Assembly: GCF_029212375.1 (NCBI RefSeq)
Contig: NZ_JARGNU010000001.1
Location: 401,638 to 465,637 of the forward strand
Source of the DNA: Zhongshania sp.
Lineage (GTDB): Bacteria; Pseudomonadota; Gammaproteobacteria; Pseudomonadales; Spongiibacteraceae
DNA length: 64,000 nucleotides
Reading direction: 5' to 3'
The notes beneath the pieces were generated by a model. The model had not been told where the DNA came from. It worked only from the letters and a program-made list of their open reading frames with translations, and did no database searches. This document shows, in pieces, positions 46,809 through 56,183 of the stretch (positions are counted from its first letter, which is position 1; the number at the start of each line of letters is the position of its first letter). The translations under genes and the position numbers were made by a program.

Positions 46809-48056
46809 ATGGCTGTTCCCCTTTTTTTACGCATTGGTATTCGGTATTTTCGGCGCGCCTCGGGCAACGATCGTTTTCTGTCGCTGGTGTCGTGGTTTTC
46901 GCTGTTGGGTATGCTGATTGGCGTGGTGTCGTTGATTGTGGTCATGGCGGTAATGAACGGCTTTGAGCGCGAGCTACAGCAGCGGGTTTTGTCGGTAGTG
47001 CCCCACGGTTATATAGAAGGGCCCCAGCGCCGTTTAAGTGATTGGCAGCGCTATGCCGCCACCGTAGCGGAAAATCCTCAGGTCAGCGCGGTTGCGCCCT
47101 ATGTGGGCGGCAAGGCGATGTTGGCTGTGTTTAAGCGTTTGCGAGGTGTTTCGCTGTACGGTATCGACCCTGAACAAGAGCGGGGCGTGTCGGCAGTTGG
47201 AGAACACATGGTCGCAGGCGACTACCTCAGTGGCGACGCGGGCCAATACCAAATCATTATTGGCGATATTCTGGCGCGTCAGCTCGGGGTGAATATTGGC
47301 GATGGCGTTACTGTAATTCTGCCTAAGGTGACAGTTACCCCTTTTGGTTTATACCCCCGTGAGAAGGAGTTTACCGTCAGTGGCGTGTTTAGTGCCGGTG
47401 CTCAGCTTGACGCCACCAGTGCCTTTATTCATATCAGCGACGCCCAGCGTCTTTACCAGCTTGGCGACGACGTTGAAGGTCTTCGTCTGCAATTAACCGA
47501 TATGTTTGTCGCGCCACATTTACTGCCGGAGCTAGCTGCCCTGCTGCCAGAGGGCAGTGTGGCGGTAAGTTGGAGCGACAGCCAAGGCAGCTTGTTTCAG
47601 GCCGTTAAAATGGAAAAGCAAATGGTGCGTTTGCTACTACTGTTTATCGTGCTCATCGCCGCTTTCAACATAGTTTCTATCCTCAGCATGGCGGTATCTG
47701 CTAAACGGGGTTCTATTGCGGTACTGCGCACCATGGGTAGCACGCCGGGCTCGATTATGGCCATTTTTATTGTTTACGGAATGGCTACCGGTTTAATCGG
47801 GCTTGGCTTGGGTTTGCTGATTGGTGTGCCTTTGGCCCAGCATATTGGCGAGGTGGTCGCTTTTTTAGAACAGCTCAGCGGTTTGCAGTTGTTTAATCCC
47901 CAAGTGTATTTTATTACGCGTCTGCCATCTTATTTGCAGTGGTCAGATGTCGCCGTGGTTAGCGGCTTTGCTTTGTTGCTTAGTTTACTGGCTACGCTGT
48001 ATCCCGCTTGGCAGGCCTCCCGAGTGCAACCTGCGGAGGCTCTGCGTTATGAATAG
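46809..48056 (+). CDS. lolC: Lipoprotein-releasing system permease LolC
   Basis: LolC, with LolD and LolE, extracts mature lipoproteins from the inner membrane for LolA. The 415 residues have the N-terminal membrane helix (WFSLLGMLIGVVSLIVVMAVMNGFERE split about 29-55), a large periplasmic domain and three C-terminal helices of the FtsX type, ending with YPAWQASRVQPAEALRYE. It heads lolC-lolD-lolE, the Pseudomonas order. A 34-codon ORF sits between its stop and lolD. Confidence 0.95.
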   Translation: MAVPLFLRIGIRYFRRASGNDRFLSLVSWFSLLGMLIGVVSLIVVMAVMNGFERELQQRVLSVVPHGYIEGPQRRLSDWQRYAATVAENPQVSAVAPYVGGKAMLAVFKRLRGVSLYGIDPEQERGVSAVGEHMVAGDYLSGDAGQYQIIIGDILARQLGVNIGDGVTVILPKVTVTPFGLYPREKEFTVSGVFSAGAQLDATSAFIHISDAQRLYQLGDDVEGLRLQLTDMFVAPHLLPELAALLPEGSVAVSWSDSQGSLFQAVKMEKQMVRLLLLFIVLIAAFNIVSILSMAVSAKRGSIAVLRTMGSTPGSIMAIFIVYGMATGLIGLGLGLLIGVPLAQHIGEVVAFLEQLSGLQLFNPQVYFITRLPSYLQWSDVAVVSGFALLLSLLATLYPAWQASRVQPAEALRYE

Positions 48057-48153
48057 GATGTATCTGCCTAAATTGTATGTAACTAATCTGCCTACGAATA
48101 ATTTATCCATGCACAATCTGCTTATGAACCGAGAGTCTCGTATTTATGCATAA
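48049..48153 (+). CDS. Possible 34-codon ORF bridging lolC and lolD
   Basis: An ATG overlaps the lolC stop (TATGAATAG) and the ORF ends with a TAA eight bases inside lolD. It contains three near-repeats of AATCTGCCTA / AATCTGCTTA. No ribosome site is evident except by coupling to lolC. No known peptide is recognised; it may be a coupling device or simply spacer. Confidence 0.3.
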   Translation: MNRMYLPKLYVTNLPTNNLSMHNLLMNRESRIYA

Positions 48154-48850
48154 TCCCAGCACCCCAGAAGATTCGGTTCTGGCCTGCCGCAACTTACAGA
48201 AAAGCTTTGTTCAGGGCCCGGAACAGCTGACGATTTTGAACGATATTAATTTGGATATCGGTCGCGGCGAGCGGATTTCGATTGTTGGTCCCTCTGGCGC
48301 GGGTAAAACTACCTTGCTGCATATGTTGGGCGGCTTAGACACCCCATCGCAGGGCAGTGTGCTGGTGCGGGGCAAAGATATTGCGCAAATGAATGACCGC
48401 GAGCGCAGCCGCTTGCGCAATCGCGAGTTGGGCTTTGTTTACCAATTTCATCACTTGCTTGCAGAGTTTTCGGCGCTCGAGAACGCGGCGATGCCGCTGC
48501 TGATTGCCGGCGAAAAACGCGCAGTGGCCTTTGCAAAAAGTACCGAATTGCTAGAGCGGGTGGGACTTGCTCATCGCCTGCAACACCGCCCTGCGCAGCT
48601 GTCTGGTGGCGAGCGCCAGCGAGTGGCGATTGCGCGGGCGTTGGCGAATAGCCCCGCCTGCGTGTTGCTGGACGAACCAACCGGTAATTTGGACGGCGAC
48701 ACCGCCGCGTCGGTACAGGCATTGCTACTGGAATTAAATAGAGAGCTGCAAACCAGCTTGGTCATTGTTACCCACGACATGCAGCTGGCGCACCGTATGG
48801 ATCGAATTCTTGCCCTTGCTGATGGCCGATTGCAGGAGACCGCAGCCTGA
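48146..48850 (+). CDS. lolD: Lipoprotein-releasing ABC ATPase LolD
   Basis: The cytoplasmic ATPase of LolCDE, 234 residues: Walker A GPSGAGKTT, LSGGERQRVAIARAL signature, Walker B VLLDEPTGNLD and the switch His of VTHD. Its TGA overlaps the lolE ATG. The length and neighbours leave little doubt. Confidence 0.96.
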   Translation: MHNPSTPEDSVLACRNLQKSFVQGPEQLTILNDINLDIGRGERISIVGPSGAGKTTLLHMLGGLDTPSQGSVLVRGKDIAQMNDRERSRLRNRELGFVYQFHHLLAEFSALENAAMPLLIAGEKRAVAFAKSTELLERVGLAHRLQHRPAQLSGGERQRVAIARALANSPACVLLDEPTGNLDGDTAASVQALLLELNRELQTSLVIVTHDMQLAHRMDRILALADGRLQETAA

Positions 48851-50070
48851 TGCGTTCACTGGCAGTGTTTATTGGCCTGCGCTACAGCGCCGACCGCTCA
48901 GGAAATCAGTTGGTATCGTTTTTGTCGCGGCTATCAATGGTTGGTTTGGTTCTTGGTGTTGCGTTGTTAGTGACGGTTTTGTCGGTAATGAACGGCTTTG
49001 ACCGTGAAATGCGCAATCGCATTTTAGCGCTGGTGCCGCATATTACCCTGCAACCTTGGGCGGCGGGCACCACCGATTGGCAGGCCTTGCAAAGCGATGT
49101 TGAGCGCCACCCCGCAGTATTGGCCACCGCGCCGTTCGTGCAGGGCAGTGCCATGTTGATTAAGGGCGGTTTGGTTGAGCCTGGCTTGTTTTACGGCGTA
49201 GAACCGCTTGCTGAAGCCAAAGTGTCGAATATTAGCGATTATGTCGACTTGGGCGTTTTGAGTACAGAGTCCAAAACCGTGATTTTGGGCAAGGCGCTGG
49301 CCGAGCGCCTTGGGGTAGAACAGGGCGAGCGGGTCACGCTGGGCGTGCCCCAAGCCGCTGGCAGCCAAAACGTGCGTTTTGTGCAAATGACGGTGGCCGC
49401 GCTGGTTGCTACCGGCACTGAGTTGGATCAGCAAATGGTGCTGATGCACATAGATCAAGCGAGCAAACTATTTGCCGAGCCACCGCCGGTGTCCTTGCGA
49501 GTGACCGTAAGCGATGTGTTTGAAGCGCCGCAAATTGCTTGGGAGCTAGCCTCGGTGCACGGCCGAGATTTTATGCTCAAGGACTGGAGTCAGCAGTTTG
49601 GCAATATGTATCACGCCATTCAAATGTCGCGCCGTTTGGTGGTGATTATGTTGCTAGCCGTGGTTGGGGTTGCGGTATTTAATGTGGTTTCAACCTTGGT
49701 TATGGTCGTAAATGACAAGCGCGCCGATATTGGCATTTTGCGCAGCCAAGGCGCTAGTCAGGGCGATATTTTGCGTATTTTCTTAAGCTACGGCGCGGTG
49801 ATTGGCGCGGTAGGTGCCGTTGCTGGTGGTGTGCTGGGGGTGTTGTTGGCGGCGGTGATTGGTGACGTGGTTGCTGGTATAGAGCGCTTTTTCGACCTAA
49901 AGCTGCTGCAAAGTGATGTTTATCCCATTAATTATTTGCCTGCCGACATTCGCATTCCTGATGTGCTGGCGGTGTGTGGCTTGGCCTATGTAATGAGTTT
50001 GCTAGCGACAATCTACCCAGCCTGGCGGGCGTCACGCATGGCGCCAGCAGAGGCCTTGCGCAACAGCTAA
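48850..50070 (+). CDS. lolE: Lipoprotein-releasing system permease LolE
   Basis: The second permease of LolCDE, 406 residues, paralogous to LolC: FLSRLSMVGLVLGVALLVTVLSVMNGFDRE split over about 24-53, a periplasmic domain, and three C-terminal helices ending YPAWRASRMAPAEALRNS. It starts within the lolD stop (TGATG). Confidence 0.95.
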   Translation: MRSLAVFIGLRYSADRSGNQLVSFLSRLSMVGLVLGVALLVTVLSVMNGFDREMRNRILALVPHITLQPWAAGTTDWQALQSDVERHPAVLATAPFVQGSAMLIKGGLVEPGLFYGVEPLAEAKVSNISDYVDLGVLSTESKTVILGKALAERLGVEQGERVTLGVPQAAGSQNVRFVQMTVAALVATGTELDQQMVLMHIDQASKLFAEPPPVSLRVTVSDVFEAPQIAWELASVHGRDFMLKDWSQQFGNMYHAIQMSRRLVVIMLLAVVGVAVFNVVSTLVMVVNDKRADIGILRSQGASQGDILRIFLSYGAVIGAVGAVAGGVLGVLLAAVIGDVVAGIERFFDLKLLQSDVYPINYLPADIRIPDVLAVCGLAYVMSLLATIYPAWRASRMAPAEALRNS

Positions 50071-50170
50071 TCTAGAAAAGCTACGTCGCCAGCAGTTATT
50101 CGTAATTATTATATTTCAATTGCTTAGCGTGTTTTTAAAGAATGTTTCGCAGGTTTTTTTACTTGCTGGG

Positions 50171-50692
50171 CTAGGGTTTCTGGCGGCTTTCTTGGCGTTT
50201 TCGCCAGCGCCGAATTACATGAACACGCCACAGAATGTGAATGCTGGCAGCGCCCACTAAACCCGATAGCAAACCGGTGAGAAAACAGCCTAAGAGCATT
50301 GGCCGCCACAAATAGGTAAACTCTTCGGCTAACCACGTCCACGATAATTCAAAGTGAAAGGAGTTGGGTGGTATGCCCATTACCATTGCGCCAAATTTAT
50401 AGGTAAAGTAAAAAATGGCAGGCATGGTGATGGGGTTGGTAATCCAAACCAGCATCACTGAAATAGGTAGGTTTGCGCGAAATACAATGGCGGCGAGGGC
50501 GGCAAGGAGCATTTGCGTAGGAATAGGCACAAACGCAATAAACAGGCCCAGAAAAAACGCCAAGCTCACTGAGCGGCGATTTAAATGCCAAAGATTGGGG
50601 TCGTGTAACAAACTGCCGAAAATACGTAGCGAGGGGTGCTCGCGCATTTTTTCCGGTGTCGGTAACCAACGTTTAAATAATTTACGAGCCAT
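50171..50692 (-). CDS. DUF2062 membrane protein
   Basis: The 173 residues match DUF2062: basic N-terminus, RRSVSLAFFLGLFIAFVP, PTQMLLAALAAI and WITNPITMPAIFYFTYKFGA, then a C-terminal helix and an Arg-rich tail. It stands opposite to comEC, as in Pseudomonas. The function is not established. Confidence 0.88.
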   Translation of the reverse strand: MARKLFKRWLPTPEKMREHPSLRIFGSLLHDPNLWHLNRRSVSLAFFLGLFIAFVPIPTQMLLAALAAIVFRANLPISVMLVWITNPITMPAIFYFTYKFGAMVMGIPPNSFHFELSWTWLAEEFTYLWRPMLLGCFLTGLLSGLVGAASIHILWRVHVIRRWRKRQESRQKP

Positions 50693-50797
50693 CCGCTCAA
50701 TTCTAGTTCACATGTGTGACAGTTAAAATGTATCCCGCCGCATGCCAGAGCACACGGAGCGGCGCCATTATGCACGTATCGTACGGGGTACTCCAGC

Positions 50798-53185
50798 ATG
50801 TTGTCATGGATGACAGCAGCAATTGCGGCAATCGTTGCGGTGGCCTTTGCGCCCAGTTTGCCAGAACCGCCATTAATTGCAGCGAGTTTGCTCGTCGGCG
50901 TTGGTGTCTGCTTTTGGCTGCCGGTGCGCATACGCTGGCCGTTGGTGGCGTTTTTGTTGGCCGGCAGTTATGCCTGTGGCTACGGTTATTGGCGAAGCGC
51001 CGCGCTCCTGCCCGTGGCCTTGGAGGGCGTCGATCTGACAGCGAATATCCGCGTGCTAAGCGCTCCCGAACAGCGCGCCACTCATCCCCCGTATTTTCGT
51101 TTTGACGCTGAACCTATCGGTCAACTTAGCTGCAGTGTTCAGGGTGATCAACGTTGCAATTCGGCCCAGCTTCCGTCGCGGCTGGGCCGCTTGCGGCTAA
51201 ATTGGTATGGCGTCGAACCTCCGGCATTGGGTGCGAATATCACGGTGTCTATGCGCCTTCGCCGACCCCACGGTTATCGTTCGGTCGGCGCATTTGACTA
51301 CGGTCGCTGGCTATTCGTGTCTGGCTACTCGGCCATTGGCTATGTGCGCAATCCAGACTCGGCGTTGAGCAGCGCTGGCGTGGGCTTCTCTGCGGCAATA
51401 GCGCGGCAGCAGCTAATTGCAGCGCCGCTGGCCTATATTGCTCAATACTCCCACGGGGCAATAATGAATGCCCTGTTATTTGCTGATCGCAGTGCAATTA
51501 GCTCTGCGCAGTGGGCGCTGTTTAGCCAAACCGGTACCAGTCATTTAATGGCCATCTCGGGTATGCATATTGCGATGGTGTTGGCGTGGGGCTGGGTTTT
51601 TGGTCGCCTTGGCGCTTTGTTGTGGTTGCGCTCTTATTTGGCTGCGCCGGCATTCGCCTTTAGTTTTGCGCTGATATATGCCGCAATGGCGGGCTTTCCG
51701 GTGCCGACTCAGCGCGCCTTGCTTATGGCGGCCACTGCATTGCTAGCCTATAGCTTGCGCCGCCATATTTCACGCTGGCAGGGCTATTTTGCTGCGATGT
51801 TCATCGTGCTGTTGTTAGATCCTCTGGCACCACATCAAATCGGCTTTAGTCTGTCATTCGCGGCGGTTGGGGTCTTGCTATGGGCTTATCAGGGGCAGCG
51901 TCAGCGTAACTCGCTAAGTTTGTTGCACTCGCAATGGGTGGTGATACTGGGCTTGTTGCCAGCGTTGGGGCTGTGGGGTTTTGGTTTTAGTGGCCTTAGT
52001 TTGCCGGCTAACCTAGTGGCCATTCCGTTGGTAGCACTAATAATACTGCCGGTCTTGTTTGTCGGTTTGATTTTGTACCCATTATGGCCTGCATTGGCGG
52101 CGCACTTATTCTCGACGGCGGATACCTTATTAGATATTTTGCTCAAAACCTTGGCTTTTATGGCCGAGTGGCTGCCATTAATTCACTTTAGCCCGCCATG
52201 GCCGGCGCTGATTTTAGGCTTAATTGCCGTCATGATTGTGCTGCTGCCGCGCGGTGTACCGGCCAAATGGCTGGCAATTATTCCCTTGTTGGCTTTGTTT
52301 TGCTGGCCAGTGGCGCGGCCCGCTAAAGGGGCCTTATGGCTAACGGTGCTGGATGTTGGGCAGGGCCTCGCGGTGGTGCTACAAACCCACAGCAAAACCT
52401 TGCTTTATGACGTGGGGCCCGATTTTAACAGCGGCTTTAATACTGCCGATGCAGTGGTGATTCCCGCCTTGCGCAAATTTGGGATCGACAAGCTTGATAC
52501 GCTGGTGCTCAGCCATGCCGATCGCGATCACGCCGGCGCGGCCCCAGTATTGCTGGATAAAATTGCAGTAAATCAGTTGTTTTGGGGCGAGCGGGTTGCT
52601 GATCTGACTGCGCAGGGAGAGCAGTGCGGGCGTGGCCAGAAGTGGCGGTGGGATGGCTTGGTGTTTGAATTCTTGGCTGGCGGTCACAATAGTGGCGCGG
52701 AAAAGACCGCTGGCAATAACAGTTCCTGTGTGCTGATGGTTAGGGAGGAAAACGACGGTAGGGGCTTAGCGTTGATTACGGGTGATATTGAGGCTGATAT
52801 CGAGCGACAACTATTAACACTATATAGACAAACGGGTCTGACTAAAGCGCATGCAAAGCAACACAATTTGCAGGCCACGGTGTTAATCGCGCCCCATCAC
52901 GGCAGTAATACCTCGTCGACAGAGGCGTTTATAGCGGCGGTTGCGCCAAGCGAGGTGGTGTTTTCGGCGGGTTTGCACAATAACTATGGTCATCCCGCGG
53001 CGGCGGTGCGCAAGCGATATACTCAACAGGGCAGTCACTGCTGGTTCACCGGTCAGCAGGGTAGTATTCAATTTCGCTATCAAAATGGCCTGCTTACCGA
53101 GCGTCGTCTGGTTCGCGCATGGCAATATTACTGGGAAGAAGGGTTAAAGCCCGAAATATGCCCCAAATTCAATTCCGCGGGCTGA
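50798..53185 (+). CDS. comEC: DNA internalisation protein ComEC/Rec2
   Basis: The inner-membrane channel that passes single-stranded DNA during natural transformation. The 795 residues have N-terminal membrane helices, a beta domain (about 75-180), the competence domain (SGMHIAMVLAWGW near 250), more helices, and a C-terminal metallo-beta-lactamase domain. That domain contains LDVGQGLAVV near 517 and LSHADRDHAGAAP near 570. Intact and full length; starts at ATG 50798 with GGGG upstream. It hints at transformability, but the rest of the machinery is not in the window. Confidence 0.92.
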   Translation: MLSWMTAAIAAIVAVAFAPSLPEPPLIAASLLVGVGVCFWLPVRIRWPLVAFLLAGSYACGYGYWRSAALLPVALEGVDLTANIRVLSAPEQRATHPPYFRFDAEPIGQLSCSVQGDQRCNSAQLPSRLGRLRLNWYGVEPPALGANITVSMRLRRPHGYRSVGAFDYGRWLFVSGYSAIGYVRNPDSALSSAGVGFSAAIARQQLIAAPLAYIAQYSHGAIMNALLFADRSAISSAQWALFSQTGTSHLMAISGMHIAMVLAWGWVFGRLGALLWLRSYLAAPAFAFSFALIYAAMAGFPVPTQRALLMAATALLAYSLRRHISRWQGYFAAMFIVLLLDPLAPHQIGFSLSFAAVGVLLWAYQGQRQRNSLSLLHSQWVVILGLLPALGLWGFGFSGLSLPANLVAIPLVALIILPVLFVGLILYPLWPALAAHLFSTADTLLDILLKTLAFMAEWLPLIHFSPPWPALILGLIAVMIVLLPRGVPAKWLAIIPLLALFCWPVARPAKGALWLTVLDVGQGLAVVLQTHSKTLLYDVGPDFNSGFNTADAVVIPALRKFGIDKLDTLVLSHADRDHAGAAPVLLDKIAVNQLFWGERVADLTAQGEQCGRGQKWRWDGLVFEFLAGGHNSGAEKTAGNNSSCVLMVREENDGRGLALITGDIEADIERQLLTLYRQTGLTKAHAKQHNLQATVLIAPHHGSNTSSTEAFIAAVAPSEVVFSAGLHNNYGHPAAAVRKRYTQQGSHCWFTGQQGSIQFRYQNGLLTERRLVRAWQYYWEEGLKPEICPKFNSAG

Positions 53186-53190
53186 TTCAC

Positions 53191-53219
53191 TTCTTACCTT
53201 GGCCATCACTCCGTATAAT
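53191..53219 (+). promoter_or_regulatory. Sigma-70 promoter of exbB-exbD-msbA-lpxK
   Basis: TTCTTA (53191-53196), a 17-base spacer and a perfect TATAAT (53214-53219), about 30 bases upstream of the exbB start. The -35 is moderate. Confidence 0.55.
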
Positions 53220-53249
53220 GCTCGCACATAAGAAATGTAGGGTTGTGAT

Positions 53250-53888
53250 GTGCTGGAATTGGTGAAAGCAGGTGGCTGGTTAATGCTGCCAATTATATTG
53301 TCTTCAATTATCGCGTTGGCGATTTGTGTAGAGCGTTTTCTCAAGTTAAATCCCGACAAGGTGGCACCGCGCAATCTCTTAAATCAAGTGTGGGGTTGGC
53401 TGCAAAATAAACAGCTAGACGCCGATAAATTACGCGAATTGCGTCGTGGTTCACCGCTGGCGCAAATCCTCGCTACCGGACTGGCCAATGCCAAGTTCGG
53501 GCGCGACATTATGAAAGAGAGCATTGAAGACACCGCCTCTCATATCATTCACGACCTCGAACGCTACTTAAACGCCCTTGGCACCATTGCCGCTGTTACG
53601 CCGTTATTGGGATTGCTGGGCACAGTGCTAGGCATGATTCGGGTCTTTACCGAAATAATGGTGCAGGGCACCGGCAACGCTGGCGTTTTAGCTGGCGGAA
53701 TTTCCGAGGCCCTGATTACCACCGCCTCGGGGCTTTGTGTGGCTATTCCCGCCCTAATTATGCATCGCTACTTTTTGCGCCGGATCGACGAGCTGGTAGT
53801 AAGAATGGAGCAGGATGCAATGAAGTTAATTAACGCTATGCACGGCGAAGTCCAAATTAAAGATGGCGCAGCGGGTAAAAAGTCGTGA
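53250..53888 (+). CDS. exbB: MotA/TolQ/ExbB proton-channel protein
   Basis: The 212 residues have one N-terminal helix (WLMLPIILSSIIALAICVER split about 10-28), a cytoplasmic loop, and two helices with GTIAAVTPLLGLLGTVLGMI and ITTASGLCVAIPALI. With ExbD it forms a proton-driven motor. GTG start; the ATG two bases before is out of frame. Whether it serves TonB or another partner is not visible here; in Pseudomonas the homologue at this locus is exbB2/tolQ-like. Confidence 0.92.
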   Translation: MLELVKAGGWLMLPIILSSIIALAICVERFLKLNPDKVAPRNLLNQVWGWLQNKQLDADKLRELRRGSPLAQILATGLANAKFGRDIMKESIEDTASHIIHDLERYLNALGTIAAVTPLLGLLGTVLGMIRVFTEIMVQGTGNAGVLAGGISEALITTASGLCVAIPALIMHRYFLRRIDELVVRMEQDAMKLINAMHGEVQIKDGAAGKKS

Positions 53889-54349
53889 AATTTAAACGCC
53901 AGCGCATGGACGACGGCGGGGTTAATTTAACGCCGTTGATTGATGTGGTCTTTCTGTTGTTAATTTTTTTTATGGTGTCTACAACTTTCACTAAAGAAAG
54001 CCGTCTGAATTTGGAATTACCCAGTGCGCAAGGCGAGCCAGCGCTGCAAGATGCCAATGTGTTGGAAGTGGTGATTGATGCCAGCGGCCACTACCGCGTT
54101 AATGAACAAGCATTGCTTGATCACACTATTGAGTCGTTAATGGCGGCAATGCGCGAGTTGGCCGGTAGTGACAATGAGCTGCCGGTTATCATTACCGCCG
54201 ACGCCAACAGCCCCCACCAATCGGTGATTACCGCAATGGATGCAGCTGGTCGGCTCGGCTTTGCAAAGCTGAGCTTGACGACGCAAGATCCAAACTTAAC
54301 AAGCCCTGATGCAGAAGCGGTTGATCGAAAAAGCACCTCTGCCAAGTAA
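53885..54349 (+). CDS. exbD: ExbD/TolR-family protein
   Basis: The 154 residues have a short cytoplasmic start, one membrane helix with the proton-binding Asp (VNLTPLIDVVFLLLIFFMV), and a periplasmic domain (ITADANSPHQSVITAMDAAG). Starts 4 bases inside exbB. Partner of ExbB in a proton-driven motor. Confidence 0.92.
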   Translation: MKFKRQRMDDGGVNLTPLIDVVFLLLIFFMVSTTFTKESRLNLELPSAQGEPALQDANVLEVVIDASGHYRVNEQALLDHTIESLMAAMRELAGSDNELPVIITADANSPHQSVITAMDAAGRLGFAKLSLTTQDPNLTSPDAEAVDRKSTSAK

Positions 54350-54377
54350 TGTTTAACACCAGGAAAACCCCTGCACT

Positions 54378-56177
54378 ATGAGTAATAAGAAATCTGATCT
54401 CGTCATTTACGGACGCTTACTGAAATACGTACTGCCGATGTGGGCGATGTTTTTATTCAGCGTGCTGGGCTTCTCCCTGTACTCAGGGGTACAAGTATTA
54501 CTTGCCGACATGATGCAGCTGATTGTGGATTATATTGGCGGCAATATGGTGCCGGGCGACGGCGGCATGTCTGCAAAGTTTATGTGGGCACTGGGAGGTA
54601 AAGATTTTGTATTAACTGACGCGCGGCTGTGGATCGTGTTGATGATGGTGGTGCTCGGTATGTTGCGGGGTATGGGTTACTTCGCTGGTAATTACTTTAT
54701 ATCGATTGTCTCGCACAGCCTAGTTCATAATTTGCGCTGCGAATTATTTAAAAAAATGCTGCACATGCCCAGCAGCTATTTTGATCAAAACTCCACCGGC
54801 ATGATGATTTCCAAAATTACCTTTAATGTTGAGCAAGTCACTGGCGCGGCGGTGAATGCCACCAAGGTGGTGCTGCGCGAAGGAACGTTTGCGATAGGTC
54901 TCGTCGCTTACCTATTATTCACCAACTGGAAACTCACCATGGTGTTTTTCCTCGCCTTGCCGCTGATTGCGGTTACGGTGTACTGGGTGGGCAAACGGTT
55001 TCGCAAGCTCAGCAAAAATATTCAAAATGCCATGGGTGATGTTAACCAAGTAACCAATGAGTCGATTGGTGCCTATCGGGAAATTCGGCTCTACGATGGC
55101 GTTGCCTACGAGAGCGCGCGCTTTTTAGAGGCCAGCGGCCGCAACCGCAGTCAAAATATTAAAATGGCTTATTACAATGCAATTAGCCCTTCGGTGATTC
55201 AATTTCCGGTGGTGTTGGCAACGGGCATTCTGGTGTGGATTGCGTTGGGTCTGGGCGGTGAAATGTCGCCAGGCGCCTTTGTTGCCTATTTGTCGGCGGC
55301 CTTGTTTTTGCCAAAGCCGATGCGCCAACTGGCTGATATTAGCAGCACTATTCAAAAAGGCTTGGCGGCCGCCGAAGATATATTCGAGTTTATTGACGCT
55401 GAACAGGAAAAAGACAACGGCAGTTATCACAGCGATACCACTCGCGGTGAAATCGAAATTCGCAACCTGAGCTTTGCTTATAATCGCGGCAGCGATTTAG
55501 TGCTGCGCGATGTAAATTTAAAGGTTGCGGCGGGTAAATCACTGGCACTTGTGGGTTTGTCTGGCTCGGGTAAGTCGACCTTGGTGAGTTTGTTGTCGCG
55601 TTTTTACGAGCACGAAAAAGGCGACATATTGCTCGATGGCGTCGATGTACGAGATTACCAGCTGGCGAATTTACGCGACAAAATGGCCCTTGTTACCCAG
55701 CAAGTTACGCTGTTTAACGACACCATTTTTAATAATATTGCCTACGGTAAAATGGCCAACGCCAGCCGTGAACAAGTGCGTGCGGCGGTTGAAGCGGCCC
55801 ATGCCAGCGAGTTTGTCGACCAACTTCCAGAAGGCCTCGACACCATGATTGGTGAAGACGGGGTAATGCTGTCGGGTGGCCAGCGCCAGCGCTTGGCAAT
55901 TGCGCGTGCATTTCTGAAAGATGCGCCAATTCTAATTTTTGACGAAGCTACCTCAGCGCTAGACAACCGCGCCGAAAGCCATATTCAAAAAGCCATGGAA
56001 GAAGTGATGAAAGGCCGCACCACCATTGTTATCGCTCACCGTTTGAGCACCATCGAAATGGCGGATCAAATAGTGGTAATGGAGGCGGGGCAAGTTAAGG
56101 AACAGGGCAGTCATGACGAATTGCTCGCGCTAAACCAGCGTTACGCTCAGCTCTATCACAAGAATTTTGAGGAATAA
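54378..56177 (+). CDS. msbA: Lipid A export ABC transporter MsbA
   Basis: MsbA flips core-lipid A across the inner membrane. The 599 residues are a half transporter: six N-terminal helices (about 15-320), then an ATPase with GLSGSGKST, LSGGQRQRLAIARA and ILIFDEATSALD. Family motifs such as NQVTNESIGAYREIRLY fit. It is followed at 6 bases by lpxK, the common msbA-lpxK order, here fused behind exbBD. Confidence 0.95.
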   Translation: MSNKKSDLVIYGRLLKYVLPMWAMFLFSVLGFSLYSGVQVLLADMMQLIVDYIGGNMVPGDGGMSAKFMWALGGKDFVLTDARLWIVLMMVVLGMLRGMGYFAGNYFISIVSHSLVHNLRCELFKKMLHMPSSYFDQNSTGMMISKITFNVEQVTGAAVNATKVVLREGTFAIGLVAYLLFTNWKLTMVFFLALPLIAVTVYWVGKRFRKLSKNIQNAMGDVNQVTNESIGAYREIRLYDGVAYESARFLEASGRNRSQNIKMAYYNAISPSVIQFPVVLATGILVWIALGLGGEMSPGAFVAYLSAALFLPKPMRQLADISSTIQKGLAAAEDIFEFIDAEQEKDNGSYHSDTTRGEIEIRNLSFAYNRGSDLVLRDVNLKVAAGKSLALVGLSGSGKSTLVSLLSRFYEHEKGDILLDGVDVRDYQLANLRDKMALVTQQVTLFNDTIFNNIAYGKMANASREQVRAAVEAAHASEFVDQLPEGLDTMIGEDGVMLSGGQRQRLAIARAFLKDAPILIFDEATSALDNRAESHIQKAMEEVMKGRTTIVIAHRLSTIEMADQIVVMEAGQVKEQGSHDELLALNQRYAQLYHKNFEE

Positions 56178-56183
56178 GCCAGC

